The notes: generated from the letters alone by a model not told the origin. A DNA stretch of 64,000 bases from Taudactylus pleione (GCA_031769625.1 JAUIMM010000124.1:8878001-8942000), one strand, 5' to 3'; positions 46,150-57,835 are shown, numbered from the stretch's first letter. Program-made: numbers and translations.

Positions 46150-46690
46150 TAGGCGGTACACACGCCCATAATTAAGACTAATAGTCTGGGGTATATATGG
46201 ACCATGTACAGCACCTTCTATTATTCTCCTGATGAAGTCCAAAATCGTTTTAACAGACAAAACGCATTGAGGTGGTGTGTGGTATGATCCTCTACCGGTG
46301 ACATTCTCATGCAGATAAGCTTGAACCCTTTAAATTTTATGTACGGGCATTTTGATATGCTTATTTTCTGTTGAATAAATTTGTGTGTATAGAATTACAC
46401 TATGGTCTATCTATTTTTCTCTATGTGTTGATGCACTTTGGTCTACATGGAGGGAAAAGTCTGAGGGTTTCCAGAAGTTGGACAAATAAGGAATCATTGT
46501 GACTGTTCTTGCTGTTGAATAAGTGGTGAATTCCACTATATAAGGTACACCCCCATCTACACAGATGGTGATTATCTTCGGTGAAGGTTACATTATTTAC
46601 TTATTTAATGCACTAGGAGGCGCTCTTTTCTCCACCCTTTTGTTTTTCAGATTATGACGCTGCTTGGGCAGCAGTATATGGGAGTAGGAG
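46150..46690 (+). mobile_element. Penelope-like pseudo-LTR with hammerhead-like motif
   Basis: Contains ctcctgatgaagtcc (46227) and, after a 20-base gap, gacaaaacgcattg (46255). This is the CTGATGA/GAAAC plan of a hammerhead core with the second box altered to CAAAAC. The segment ends at the tgcactaggaggcgctc word shared with 44557-44606. It is oppositely oriented to the RT it flanks. Confidence 0.6.
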
Positions 46691-47190
46691 CAGCCACCCT
46701 ATACGTGTGGGGAGTGCGTCTTTGATGAACTGATATTGCTTTGGGATATCATTAACTTTTTCAGGACTCAGCGCCGTGTACTACCTTTTTCTGAATATAT
46801 ATATATATATACTTCCACCCTGGTTTATTGGATACCCGGAGCTCCACACACGTGGTTGTTATGTGTGACCCCTGTTGTTTGACTTACATGTTTGTATTTA
46901 CATCAAAGTTTGGGCTCTGATGTTATCAGCGGTCTGTGACTTTTACTATATATGTAATCTGCATTGGGCATATTTATGGAGCTTGAAACTGAATTGCATC
47001 TAGCTGTTTTATACAGCATATAGATATCATATTTTGCTATTGTTTAATTTTTGATATTTCGGTTACCAGTCTTGAGAATGGTTCATCTATGAACTGAAAC
47101 GTTGACTAAATCATGTGTAATCTAATATATGCTATTTACTATCTTCATTAAATAAATTTATGATATTTTTCATGGAGAGTGCCTTCATCC
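46691..47190 (+). mobile_element. Second Penelope-like tail
   Basis: Near 47070, cttgagaa-tggttcatctatgaac-tgaaacgttgac shows a GGTTC/GAAC stem followed by GAAAC. This is a decayed hammerhead-like motif of the kind found at the ends of Penelope-like elements. Followed by a (CT)n(TA)n run at 47210-47265. No coding sequence. Confidence 0.5.
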
Positions 47191-47205
47191 AGAATTCAAA
47201 GGAAA

Positions 47206-47207
<2 letters not shown>

Positions 47208-47264
<57 letters not shown>

Positions 47265-47266
47265 TT
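47208..47266. repeat. (CT)n(TA)n microsatellite
   Basis: A CT run directly followed by a TA run. Confidence 0.95.
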
Positions 47267-47479
47267 ATATAAATATACACAGCATATGTTTGTGTCCTAT
47301 GTAATATATTGATGTGCTATATTATAACAGTGTATGTGCGCTACTACACACTTAATAATACAGACAATCCTTATATTCTTCGTAAATAACAATCCCTTCA
47401 GAGTTAATAGGCTCCAGTTATTTCTGTTTTGTGAATGTAGATAACAACTTTCGTGCTCGCTTTTCAAAGCTGATCGGAG

Positions 47480-47790
47480 AGTTCATATGAAAAAACTTGT
47501 TTTAACATCCTTCTTGAGGTTCTATAAGATACCCTCATACCAGAAAAAGACCCAAGATAGGCCCAAAGGCCAACATTAATACAATATAACAATCTTTATT
47601 AAAAAAAATCGCAAATTCAGATAGATAAATGTATAAATATATTAATACATCAACATATTTTATACAGATAAAAATATATTTTCCACACCTTACAAATGAA
47701 TGAAGGTTTATAACATAATGTCCACCTTTAGTGTAAACCCTACACGTTTCGTCTTACGTCAAGACTTCATCAGGGGTAGATCTCGAAATA
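47480..47790 (-). mobile_element. Penelope-like 3' region (minus strand)
   Basis: Carries the hammerhead-like motif at 47705-47780 followed by an A/T-rich 3' part ending with the words gttggcctttgggcctat and tcttataga (minus strand), which I associate with amphibian Penelope-like tails. No reverse transcriptase. Confidence 0.6.
47705..47780 (-). ncRNA. Hammerhead-ribozyme-like motif
   Basis: Minus strand: CTGATGA (complement at 47767-47773), a stem GTCTT-gacgt-AAGAC, then GAAAC (complement at 47746-47750). The flanks can form stem I (CTACC with GGTGG) and a short stem III (GTGTA with TACAC) before a CUA cleavage triplet. All conserved core boxes are present. One stem III base next to the cleavage site appears lost relative to an ideal fold. 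Small hammerheads of this type are established parts of Penelope-like retroelements, where they process transcripts. Confidence 0.65.
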
Positions 47791-47940
47791 CATATATTTA
47801 AGGATATAGTATGACAGTGATCAGAATGGCTCTCGGAATCAATAATTAACCTCACACTTGTATATATTGAGATAAATCAGATCTTTAGATCATCAACATT
47901 AGGTTATACAACACTTTTTAGGTCCTTCTTCCTCTCAATC

Positions 47941-48192
47941 CCACTGCCACAATATATATATATATATATTTATATATGCAAGGAAACCCCCAATACGAAC
48001 CCTGCGTTTGCCCCTGGCCACACAGTTTGGAGGGGTTGGCGTCTTGCTGTGTGTGAAGCACAGTGGGAGCCACCAAAGGGAGGAGTTGGTACCAAAAAGG
48101 GGTGATGCCAGGATAGAACAGAGGAGGAGTCAGGGTTATTATCATTAAAACCGCCCCCCCTAAATGAAAAGTCTAGGTCCGCCACTGCCCAG
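47941..48192. mobile_element. hAT-like non-autonomous fragment
   Basis: Ends in aaagtctaggtccgccactg at about 48167-48186, an inverted CAGTGGCGG-type terminus. The other end is obscured by a TA microsatellite at 47953-47971. Confidence 0.5.
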
Positions 48193-48531
48193 TAGATGGT
48201 TGATTTCTGCAATCTGATTCAGGTTCTACATAATAACTATACAAAGGTCATGCTGATATCACACATCTGATACACTAGAATCACTTACATAAGTCACACT
48301 GATATCACATTGTTAATTTTTGCAATATTTTTAATGCAGTTAAGATGCATTTCTGTTCCATGTTTTTACTTCACATGAAAAGCAAGGTATGCAGTCAGAA
48401 AGTTGCCGATCACGATGTCGGCATTCACAATGTTGACAGCAGAAGGTTGATTTTGATGATGTTGATATAGTTACAGTTTCAACATCATTAATATCGACAC
48501 CATTCAACATCATTAGACTAGTGCAGTGGTT

Positions 48532-48837
48532 CCCAAACTTTATTAAATCACAGAGCTATATAGTATCAGCATTTTTTTCCATGGAACCCTTGGGCCAAAT
48601 GTTTCTAATTGAGAAATTCAGCAATAACTATATAAAGCAAATATTGCTTATATGTCACCCTTAGGTTCCGTTATGTGGTGGTTGACAGGGCTGCGTTTCT
48701 TTTTGTCCACATACTGATTTATTGGTAGTCATTGTCACTGGTTTTTCCTGTCACAGTGACTAAAAATCATTTTATTTTGTACTGGACCACCAACCCGAGG
48801 CACCCCTGCAAGTGCCCTGAGGCACCCCAAGGATTGG
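48532..48837 (+). mobile_element. Charlie-like hAT fragment, cut by hAT copy A
   Basis: Begins cagtggttcccaaacttta and carries the typical inner words accaacccgaggcacccctg and tgccctgaggcacccc. It stops abruptly at 48837, where the copy A hAT 3' region starts. The matching right terminus is missing. Confidence 0.65.
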
Positions 48838-49383
48838 TTTTGCCAAAACCACCCTTCCGTGTTTTGGGTTCTGGATTTTGTGTTTTGGATTTGTATTTTT
48901 TTAAAAAAAAGCATAAAAACAGCTAAAATCACAGAATTTGTGGGTTTTTCTGCTCCTATGCTATTATTAACCTCAATAACCTTAATGTCCACTAATTTCC
49001 AGTCTATTCTGAACACCTCACACCTCACAATAGTGTTTTTATGTCCAAAAGGTTGCACCGAGGTAGCTGGATGACTATGCTAAGAAATACGAGTGGGCGG
49101 CACAACACGTGGCCCATCTAGGAGTCACACTGCAGTGGCAGACAGGATGGCAGTTTGAAAAATTAGGCCCCAAACAGTACATAATGCAAAGAAAAAAAGA
49201 GGTGCAAGATGGAATTGTCCTTGGGCCCTCCCCCCACCCTTATGTTGTATAAACAGGACATGCACACTTTAACAAACCAATCATTTCAGCGCCAGGGTCT
49301 GCAACACGACTGTGGCTGAAATGATTGGTTCGTTTGGGCCCCAACAAAACAAGCTAGCAATTAATCTGTCCCTGCACAAACTG

Positions 49384-52300
49384 GCTCTACGGCGGCAAGA
49401 TGTTGTCCTCATCCTCCTCATCCACCGATTCCTCACCCTCTTCAGTGTTGTGTACATCCTCATCCTCACAGAGTATTAACTCGTCCCCACTGGAATCCAC
49501 CACCACAGGTCCCTCTGTACGTTCTGGAGGCTGGTCTCCCTGGAAGAGTTGATAATTCATTTTTATGAACATCATCTTCTCCACATTTTGTGGAAGCAAC
49601 CTCCTACGCCTTTCGGTGACAAGGTTCCCGGCTGCACTAAACACTCTTTCGGATTACACACTGGAGGGGGGGCAACTCAGGTAAAATAGAGCCAGTTTGT
49701 ACAGGGGCCTCCAAATTGCCTCTTTTTCCTGCCAGTACAGGTACGGACTGTCTGACATGCCTACTTGGATGCTGTCACTGATGTAATCCTCCACCATTCT
49801 GTCAATGGTGACAGTATCATATGCAGTGACAGTAGACATGTTAGAAATTGTTGCCTGGTCCTTCAGTCCGGACCAGATGTCCAAACTTGGTCCTGCCTGC
49901 CCTGCATCACCGCCAGTGGGTTGCTTAGGATACCTAAGTTTTTTCCTGGCAGCCCCAGATGTGGGAGAAAATGAAGAAGTAGCTGTTGATGTGTCACGTT
50001 CCGCTTCAGCTGACAGTGTTTTCACCAGCAGGTCTTTGCACTTCTGCAGGCTTGTGTCGGCCGGAAAGAAAGACACCACATAGGCTTTAAACCTAGGATC
50101 GAGCACGGTGGCCCAAATGTAGTGGTCTGATTTCAACAGATTGACCACCCTGGAATCCTGGCAAAGCGAATGAAGGGCTTCATCCCCAAGTCCCACATGC
50201 CGAGCGGAATCGCTCCGTCTTAGCTCCTCCTTCACTTTCTCAAGCTGATCCTGCAAAAGCCTGATGAGGGGAATGACCTGACTCAAGCTGGCAGTGTCTG
50301 AACTGACTTCACATGTGGCAATTTCGAAGGGCTAGAGAACCTTGCACAACACGGAAATCATTCTCCACTGCGCTTGAGTCAGGTGCATACCCCCTCCTTT
50401 GCCTATGTCATAGGTGGATGTATAGACTTGAATGACCTTTTGCTGCTCCTCCATCCTCTGAAGCATATAGAGGGTTGAGTTCCACTGCGTCACAACCTCT
50501 TGCTTCAGGTGATGGTGGGGCAGGTTCAAGAGTGTTTGCTGGCGATCCAGTCTTCGGCATGCAGTTGCTGAATGGTGAGAGTGGCCAGAAATTTTTCGGG
50601 CCACCCAAAGCATCTCCTGCATGCCCCTGTCGCTTTTCAGAAAATTCTGCACCACCAAGTTTATTGTGTGAGCAAAACATGAGACGTGCTGGAATTTGCC
50701 CAGATGTAATGCCAACACAATATTGGTGGTGTTGTCAGATATCACAAATCCCCAGGAGAGTCTAAGTGGGGTAAGCCACTGGGCGATGATTTCCCTCAGT
50801 TTCTCTAAGAGGTTGTCGGCGGCGTGCCTCTTACTGAAACTGGTGATACACAGCGTAGCCTGCCTTGGAATGAGCTGGCGTTTCTGATATGCTGCTACTG
50901 GTGACGCTGCTGTTGTTGCTGCATAAGGTGATACATCTACCCAGTGGGCTGTCACAGTCATATAGTCCTTAGTCTGCCCTGTTCCACTTGTCCACATGTC
51001 CGTGGTTAAGTGAACATTAGGTACAACCGCATTTTTCACGACACTGAGGACACTTTTTCTGACGTTTCTGTACAGTCTCGGTGTCGCCTGCCTAGTGAAG
51101 TGGAATCTAGATGGGATTTGGAACCGGGGACACACTACCTCCATCAATTGTCTAAATCCCACTGCACTAATGGCAGATACCGGACGCACGTCTAACACCA
51201 ACATAGCAGTCAAGGCCTCAGTTATACGTTTTGCTTCAGGATGACTGCTGTCCTCTCTGGGATGATGAAGGACTCCCAGCAGCAACAGCAGCAGCGGCAG
51301 CAGTAGGTGTAGCAATGCAGGATCCTCCGGAGGAATCCCAGATAGGAGAGTCAGTCATGCCAGTGACATGGCCTGCAGGACTACTTCCGACCCTGACTAA
51401 GGAGGAAATTGACGAGGAGGGAGTTGACGGTGTGGTTTGCAGGCACTTGGATACAACAGGACAATGGGATTTAGGTGTCCCTGGACTGCTTACAGTCTTA
51501 GCCAAAGTTTCTGAACTTGAAAGTAACTTTTTATGAACGTGCTGCAGGTGCCGTATAAGGGAGGATTTTCCTAGGTGGTTAACGTCCCTACCCCTACTTA
51601 TTTCACCTTTACATATGGTACATATGGCAAGACAGTTGTTGTCCGGATTTGGATAGAAATATTGCCAGACCAAAGAGGTGGAATGTTTGGTCTTCTGCCC
51701 AGGCATGACCGTGATGGGCTTTTTCATCCCACGGACAACAACTGTCTCCCCCGGAGCCTGATTTAAACAAACCACATCACCATCAGAATCCTCCTCGCCA
51801 ACTTCCTCCTCAGTGCCAGCTACACCAGTATCCTCATCCTGTTGTACTTCAACAGTGACATCTTCAATTTGCATATCAGCAAGTGGACTGTGGGTGCTCC
51901 TTTCAGCACTTGCAGGGGGCGTGCAAATGGTGGAAAGAGCCACCTCTTCCCATCCAGTGCTGGGAAGGTCAGGCATCGCAACCGCCACCACACTTGGACT
52001 CTCCTTGGGGATTTGTGATATCTTCATAGAATGCACAGTTCTTCGCTGTGCTTTTGCCAGCTTAACACGTTTGATTTTTTTAGCGGGAGGAGGGCTTCCA
52101 TCGTCATGTGAAGCTGAACCACTAGTCATGAACATAGGGAAAGACCTTAGCTGTTCCTTGCCACTCCGTGTCGTAAATGGCATATTGGCAAGTTTACGTT
52201 TCTCCTCAGATGATTTAAATGTTTTTTTTTAAGGTCATTTTCCTGAACTTTGTCATTTGGGATTGTATGTGCCCTCTACTATGACATTGGGCATCGGCCT

Positions 52301-52427
52301 TGGCAGACGACGTTGATGGCATGTTATCGTCTATGTCATGACTAGTGGAAGCAGCTTCAGCACTAGGAGGAAGTGGTTCTTGATCTTTCCCTATTTTATT
52401 TTTATCGGAGAAAGTTTGGTCCTCCAT
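49384..52427 (-). pseudogene. hAT transposase with BED zinc finger (copy A), decayed
   Basis: Starts with MEDQTFSDKNKIGKDQEPL at 52427. An N-terminal Ser/Pro-rich region is followed by a BED-type finger (CTICKGEISRGRDVNHLG, then HLQHVHKKL, about 51620-51530). The RNase-H-like core has TTDMWTSGTGQTKDYM (first Asp) and VISDNTTNIV (second Asp). The C-terminus YLYWQEKEAIWRPLYKLAL then SERVFSAAG is the hAT dimerisation region with the third acidic residue. Breaks are a frameshift in a T run at about 52230, a frameshift near 51240-51315, and stops at 50330 and 49651; the last three segments share one frame. It would have cut and joined DNA in the nucleus. ZBED-like family. Confidence 0.88.
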
Positions 52428-52559
52428 TTATGTTATATTGATATATACATGTGGCAAAGGCGCACACAAACACAGAAAATAATTTTCTATATTTGTTGGA
52501 GACTAGTGCACTTCATGGTTTACACCACCCTTTAAGAAATGATCCACCCGGCTATTTAC

Positions 52560-53945
52560 TTATGGGACACAGGCGCATGCTTGGCGCATATGCACGTTGA
52601 TGCACGTGCAGCTACAGTGCACACAATTCACAAAGAAAGAAAAAAAAGATTTTTTTATTTTTTGTGGAGCGCACTTTGAGGGTTACACCACCCTTGAACA
52701 CACAGATGCACACTTGGTGCTGCTGCTTTGAGGATGAACGTACAGTGCAGACAATTCACAAACACAGAAGAAAACGTTTTATTTTTGTTGGAGTGCACTT
52801 TGGGGGTTACACCACCCTTTAACAGACAGATGCATGTTTGGCGCTGCTGCTTTGAGGATGCATGTATAGTGCACACAATTCACAAACACAGAAGAAAATA
52901 TTTTATTTTTGTTGGAGTGCACTTTGGGGGTTACACCACCCTTTAACAGACAGACGTACGCTTGGCGCTGCTGCTTTGAGGATGCACGTACAGTGCACAC
53001 ATTTTCACAAACAGAAAATATTTTGGGAGTAACACCACCCTTTAACGACGAGCCAGCCGTCCCTTTACTTATGACACAGGCGCACGCTTGGCGCTACTTT
53101 GTTGATGCACGTGCGGCTACTGCGCACACAATTCACAAACGCAAAACATTTTTTTTTATTTTGTTTGGAGTGCACTTTGGGGGTTACAGCACCCTTTAAT
53201 GGTCAAGCCAGCCGGCCCTTCACTTATGACACAGGCGCACGCTTGACGCTACTTTGTTGATGCATGTGCGGCTACTGCGCACACAATTCACTAACACAAA
53301 AAAATATATATTTTTATTTTTTTTGGCATGCACTTTGGGGGTTACAGCACCCTTTAACGGACAAGCCAACTGGCCCTTTACTTATGGGACACAGGCGCAC
53401 GCTTGGCGCTGCTCCTTTGTTGATGCACATGCAGCCACAGTGCACACAATTCACAAACACTGAAAATATTTTTTTATTTTGTTTGGAGTGCACTTTGGGG
53501 GTTACAGCACCCTTTAACGGATAAGCCAGTCGGCCCTTTACTTATGGGACACAGGCGCACGCTTGGCGCTGCTCCTTTGTTGATGCACGTGCAGCCACAG
53601 TGCACACAATTCACAAACACATGAAATATTTTTTTATTTTGTTTGGAGTGCACTTTGGGGGTTACAGCACCTTTTAACGGTCAAGCCAGCCGCCTCTTAT
53701 GATACAGGCGCACGCTTGGCGCTACTTTGTTGATGCACGTGCGGCTACTGTGCACACAATTCACAAACACAGAAAAAAAAATATTATTTGGAGTACACTT
53801 TGGGGGTTACAGCACCCTTTACCAAATGAACCAGCCGGCCCTTTACTTATGACACAGGCGCACACTTGGCACTACTTTGTTGATGCACGTGCCGCTTCTG
53901 CGCACACAATTCACAAACAGAAAAAATATTTATTTGTTTTGCACT
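52560..53945 (-). repeat. Subterminal tandem array 1 of hAT copy A (about 150-bp units)
   Basis: About nine units, each with cacacaattcacaaacac, an A/T run, gtgcactttgggggttac, accaccctttaac and ggcgcacgcttggcgct. They lie between the terminus and the transposase start. Frames in it are repeat translations. Confidence 0.85.
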
Positions 53946-53954
53946 TGGGGGAGT

Positions 53955-54330
53955 ACTCCCGATGGACAGAGCACCCCCTGGACAACACTACAGCACCCCT
54001 TTAGGACTGGGACACTGCACAGGAGTTTGGAGTGGACACAGCTCCTATGGACAACTGACTGCACAACACAGTCCAGCCAGCCCCTATGGACTTTGGAGGA
54101 GTGGACACAGCCCCTATGGACAACAGCAGCACAGCATAACACAGCCAGCCCCGATGGACTTTGGAGGAGTGGACACAGCCCCTATGGACGTCAGCAGCAC
54201 AGCACAACACAGCCAGCCCCTATGGACTTTGGAGGAGTGGACACAGCCCCTACGGACAACAGCAGCACAGCGCAGCATAGCACAACACTACACTGCACTA
54301 CACTACACAGCCCAGCCAGCCCAAACTCCC
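53955..54330 (-). repeat. Subterminal tandem array 2 of hAT copy A (68-bp units)
   Basis: Units of tatggactttggaggagtgg, acacagcccctatggacaac and agcagcacagcacaacacag. The same unit occurs in copies B (55390-55560) and C (60300-60540), with different copy numbers. Confidence 0.85.
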
Positions 54331-54639
54331 ACCCTCCCTCTTCACTGTCCACAGCCGAGTGAGAACATGGCACCGACGCGAGTACCTTATATAGAATCCA
54401 AAACCCGCGAGACCCGGAAGGTGGGATGATGACATTTTGCCTCGATTTCAGATCCGAGTCAGGTGGCAAAAGTCGAGCCTGACTCGGATCGGCTTCGGAT
54501 CGGGGGAGCTCGGGGGGGGTTGGATTTCAGAAATCCGAACCTGCTCACCCCTAGTTTATTTGTATTCAACACAGATTGGTCTTTAAAAGTAAGATGTGTG
54601 GCAAGCACTCCTGCATTGCTTCATTTAAATACAGAACAC

Positions 54640-54900
54640 TCAGTCTAATATATGTTCTGTGAACCATTGTCAGCAATACAATACAGCCAAATACTCACAG
54701 GCTGCTGGGAGCTAGAGTGATATCTTCAGGCTACTCTATAGACACATATACAATAAACGCACAAACCAGTCCCTATCAAATGCATAAAAAGTCATAGCTG
54801 GTATGCTGCTGGAATAAGGATGAAGATAAAAAGGTCAAACACTATACTGAATAAAAGTTGACCTGTTATGCATTATATTAATATGACTGATTAATACCTA

Positions 54901-54951
<51 letters not shown>

Positions 54952-55118
54952 CCACAGCACTCCAAGGCATTTTATCAAGCAAGTATTGAAGCAATAACTT
55001 TTTATTCCAATGTTTCTAACTACAATAGCTTTCTTCAAGGATGTCTGTATCTATATATACATACAGTATTTATTTAAATATATATATATATATATACAGT
55101 ATATATATATATATATAT
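54640..55118 (-). mobile_element. Penelope-like tail and TA microsatellites between hAT copies A and B
   Basis: On the minus strand near 55038, ccttgaagaaagctattgta followed by gttagaaacattgg is a decayed hammerhead-like motif (AGCTA/TAGTT stem, GAAAC box). TA runs lie at 54898-54950 and 55078-55126; the second ends in the target site of hAT copy B. Confidence 0.5.
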
Positions 55119-56177
55119 ATATATTCTAGGGGTGAGCGGGTTCGGATTTCTGAAATCCGAACCCCCCCGAGCCCCCCGATCCGAGTCCGATCCGAGTCAG
55201 GCTCGACTTTTCCCGCCTGACTCGGATCTGAAATCGAGGCAAAACGTCATCATCCCGCCTTCCGAGTCTCGCGGGTTTTGGATCCTATATAAGGTACCCG
55301 CGTCGGCGCCATTTTCTCACTCGGCTGTGGACAGTGAAGAGGGAGGGTGGGAGTTAGGGCTGGCTGGGCTGTGTAGTGTAGTGTAGTGCTGCTGTTGTCA
55401 ACTACTTCAAAGTCCATAGGGGCTGGCTGTGTTGTGCTGTGCTGCTGTTGTTAATAGGGGCTGTGTCCACTACTTCAAAGTCCATAGGGGCTGGCTGGAC
55501 TGTGTTGTGCAGTCAGTTCTCCATAGGGGCTGTGTCCACTCCAAAATCCTGTGCAGTGTCCCTGTCCTAAAGGGGTGCTGTAGTGTTGTCCAGGGGGTGC
55601 TCTGTCCATCAGGGGTGCTCCCCCCAAGTGCTAAAAAATAATATATTTTCTGTGTTTGTGAATTGTGTGCGCAGTAGCCGCACGTGCATCAACAAAGTAG
55701 TGCCAAGCGAGCGCCTGTGTCATAAGTAAAGGGCCGGCTGGCTTGACCGTTAAAGGGTGCTGTAACCCCCAAAGTACACTCCAGTCCAAACCAAAAAAAA
55801 AATTATTTTCTGTGTTTGTGAATTGTGTGCGCAGTAGCCGCACGTGCATCAACAAAGTAGTGCCAAGCGTGCGCCTGTGTCATAAGTAAAGGGCCGGCTG
55901 GCTTGACCGTTAAAGGGTGCTGTAACCCCCAAAGTACACTCCAAACCAAAAAAATATATATTTTCTGTGTTTGTGACTTGTGTGCACTGTGGCTGCACGT
56001 GCATCGACAAAGGAGCAGCGCCAAGCGTGCGCCTATGTTCCATAAGTAAAGAGCCGGCTGGCTCATTTCTTAAAGGGTGGTGTAACCCACAAAGTGCACT
56101 ACTCTCCAGCAAAAATAAAAAAATATTTTCTGTGTTTGTGTGTGCTTTAGCCGCACGTATATATCAATATAACATAA

Positions 56178-56552
56178 ATGGAGGACCAAACTTTCTCCGA
56201 TAAAAATAAAATAGGGAAAGATCAAGAACCACTTCCTCCTAGTGCTATTGCTGCTGCTGGGAGTTGTTCATCATCCCAGAGAGGAAGTAGGAACATCACT
56301 ACTTTTACTAAACAATTGACCCTCCAACAGTCCCTAGCGATTAGGATGAAGTACGACAGCAGTCATCCTGAATCAAAACGTATAACTGAGGCCTTGACTG
56401 CTATGTTGGTGTTAGACGTGCGTCCGGTATCCGCCATTAGTGCAGTGGGATTTAGACAATTGATGGAGCTAGTGTGTCCCTGGTTCCAAATCCCATCTAG
56501 ATTCCACCTGCATCGTCAAAGCAGCAGCGACAAGCGTGCGTCTGTCTGTTAA
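56178..56552 (+). pseudogene. Internally deleted hAT transposase N-terminus (copy B)
   Basis: Starts MEDQTFSDKNKIGKDQEPL as in copies A and C. It then jumps, at 56240-56260, to the segment that lies after the BED finger in copy C (about 62290), and runs through EALTAMLVLDVRPVSAI to FQIPSRFH. At 56508 it breaks into subterminal repeat sequence. The BED finger and the catalytic core are absent. Confidence 0.85.
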
Positions 56553-57495
56553 AGGATGGTGTAACCCTCAAAGTGCGCTCCACAAACAATAAAAATATTC
56601 TTCTTTATTCTGTCTTTGTGAAATGTGTGGGCTGTAGCCGCACCTGCATCCTTAAAGCAGCAGCGACAAGCATGCGTCTGTCTGTTAAAGGGTGGTGACA
56701 CCCTCAAAGTGTGCTACACAAACAATAAAAATATTGTTCTTTTTTTTTCTGTCTTTGTGAATTGTGTGGGCTGTAGCCGCACTTGCATCCTCAAAGCAGC
56801 AGCGACAAGCGTGCGTCTGTCTGTTAAAGGGTGGTGACACCCTCAAAGTGTGCTACACAAACAATAAAAATATTCTTTTTTCTGTCTTTGTGAATTGTGT
56901 GGGCGGTAGCCGCACTTGCATCCTCAAAGCAGCAGCGACAAGCGTGCGTCTGTCTGTTAAAGGGTGGTGTAACCCTCAAAGTGCTCCAAAAAATAAAAAA
57001 CTATTTTTTTAATGTGTTTGTGACTTGTGTGCGATGTAGCCGCACGTGCATCAACATAGTAGCAGCGCCAAGCGTGCGCCTGTGTCATAAGTCAAGGGCT
57101 GGTTTGGACATCTGGTCCGGACTGAAGGACGTGCCAACAATTTCTGACAAGTCTACTGTCACTGCATATGATACTGTCCTCAAAGCAGCAGCGACAAGCG
57201 TGCGTCTGTCTGTTAAAGGGTGGTGACACCCTTAAAGTGTGCTACACAAACAATAAAAATATTCTTCTTCTTTTTTCTGTGTTTGTGAATTGTGTGGGCT
57301 GTAGCCGCACTTGCATCCTCAAAGCAGCAGTGACAAGCGTGCGTCTGTCTGTTAAAGGGTGGTGACACCCTCAAAGTGTGCTCCACAAACAATAAAAATA
57401 TTCTTCTTTTTTTTCTGTCTTTGTGAATTGTGTGGGCTGTAGCCGCACTTGCATCCTCAAAGCAGCAGCGACAAGCGTGCGTCTGTCTGTTAAAG
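56510..57495 (+). repeat. Tandem units of about 133 bp inside hAT copy B
   Basis: Six to seven units with tcaaagcagcagcgacaagc, gtgcgtctgtctgttaaagg, acaaacaataaaaatattct and gtgtgggctgtagccgcac. They are related to the subterminal array units (reverse sense in copy A) but here sit between transposase fragments. A fragment of transposase sequence (about 57105-57180) is embedded in the array. Confidence 0.85.
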
Positions 57496-57499
57496 GATT

Positions 57500-57717
57500 A
57501 CATCAGTGACAGCATCCAAGTAGGCATGTCAGACAGTCCGTACTTGTACTGGCAGGAAAAAGAAGCAATTTGGAGGTCCCTGTACAAACTGGCTCTATTT
57601 TACCTGAGACATCAGTGACAGCATCCAAGTAGGCATGTCAGACAGTCCGTACTTGTACTGGCAGGAAAAAGAAGCAATTTGGAGGTCCCTGTACAAACTG
57701 GCTCTATTTTACCTGAG
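57500..57717 (+). repeat. 109-bp direct duplication of transposase sequence
   Basis: Bases 57500-57608 and 57609-57717 are near-identical and both encode ISDSIQVGMSDSPYLYWQEK. A tandem duplication within copy B. Confidence 0.92.
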
Positions 57718-57835
57718 TTGCCCCCCCTCCAGTGTGTACTCCGAAAGAGTGTTTAGTGCAGCCGGGAGCCTTGTCAGCGAAAGGCATAGGAGATTGCTTC
57801 CACAAAATGTGGAGAAGATGATGTTCATAAAATGA
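57609..57835 (+). pseudogene. hAT transposase C-terminus (copy B)
   Basis: Encodes SDSPYLYWQEKEAIWRSL, then SCPPSSVYSERVFSAAG and RRLLPQNVEKMMFIK, the dimerisation region of hAT transposases, followed by an acidic tail (57840-58005) in another frame and the 3' untranslated region. No upstream catalytic domain is attached. Confidence 0.85.

Larger units (their letters stand above)
48838..54553 (-). mobile_element. hAT element, copy A (3' end lost)
   Basis: The right border is the 5' terminus on the minus strand: TAGGGGTGAGCAGGTTCGGA at 54553 inward. In order (minus strand) it holds the terminal and subterminal region, two tandem arrays, the transposase gene (start 52427), and a 3' untranslated region. 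Compared with copy B it lacks the last ~90 bases including the 3' terminal repeat and joins a Charlie-like fragment at 48837. No target duplication can therefore be tested. Same family as copies B and C. Confidence 0.88.

Noticed and set aside
53877..54469. 161- and 155-codon frames (PLWTLEEWTQ-type repeats), repeated at 60208-60693
   Set aside because: They lie in the 68-bp subterminal array of the hAT family, in non-coding position before the transposase start.
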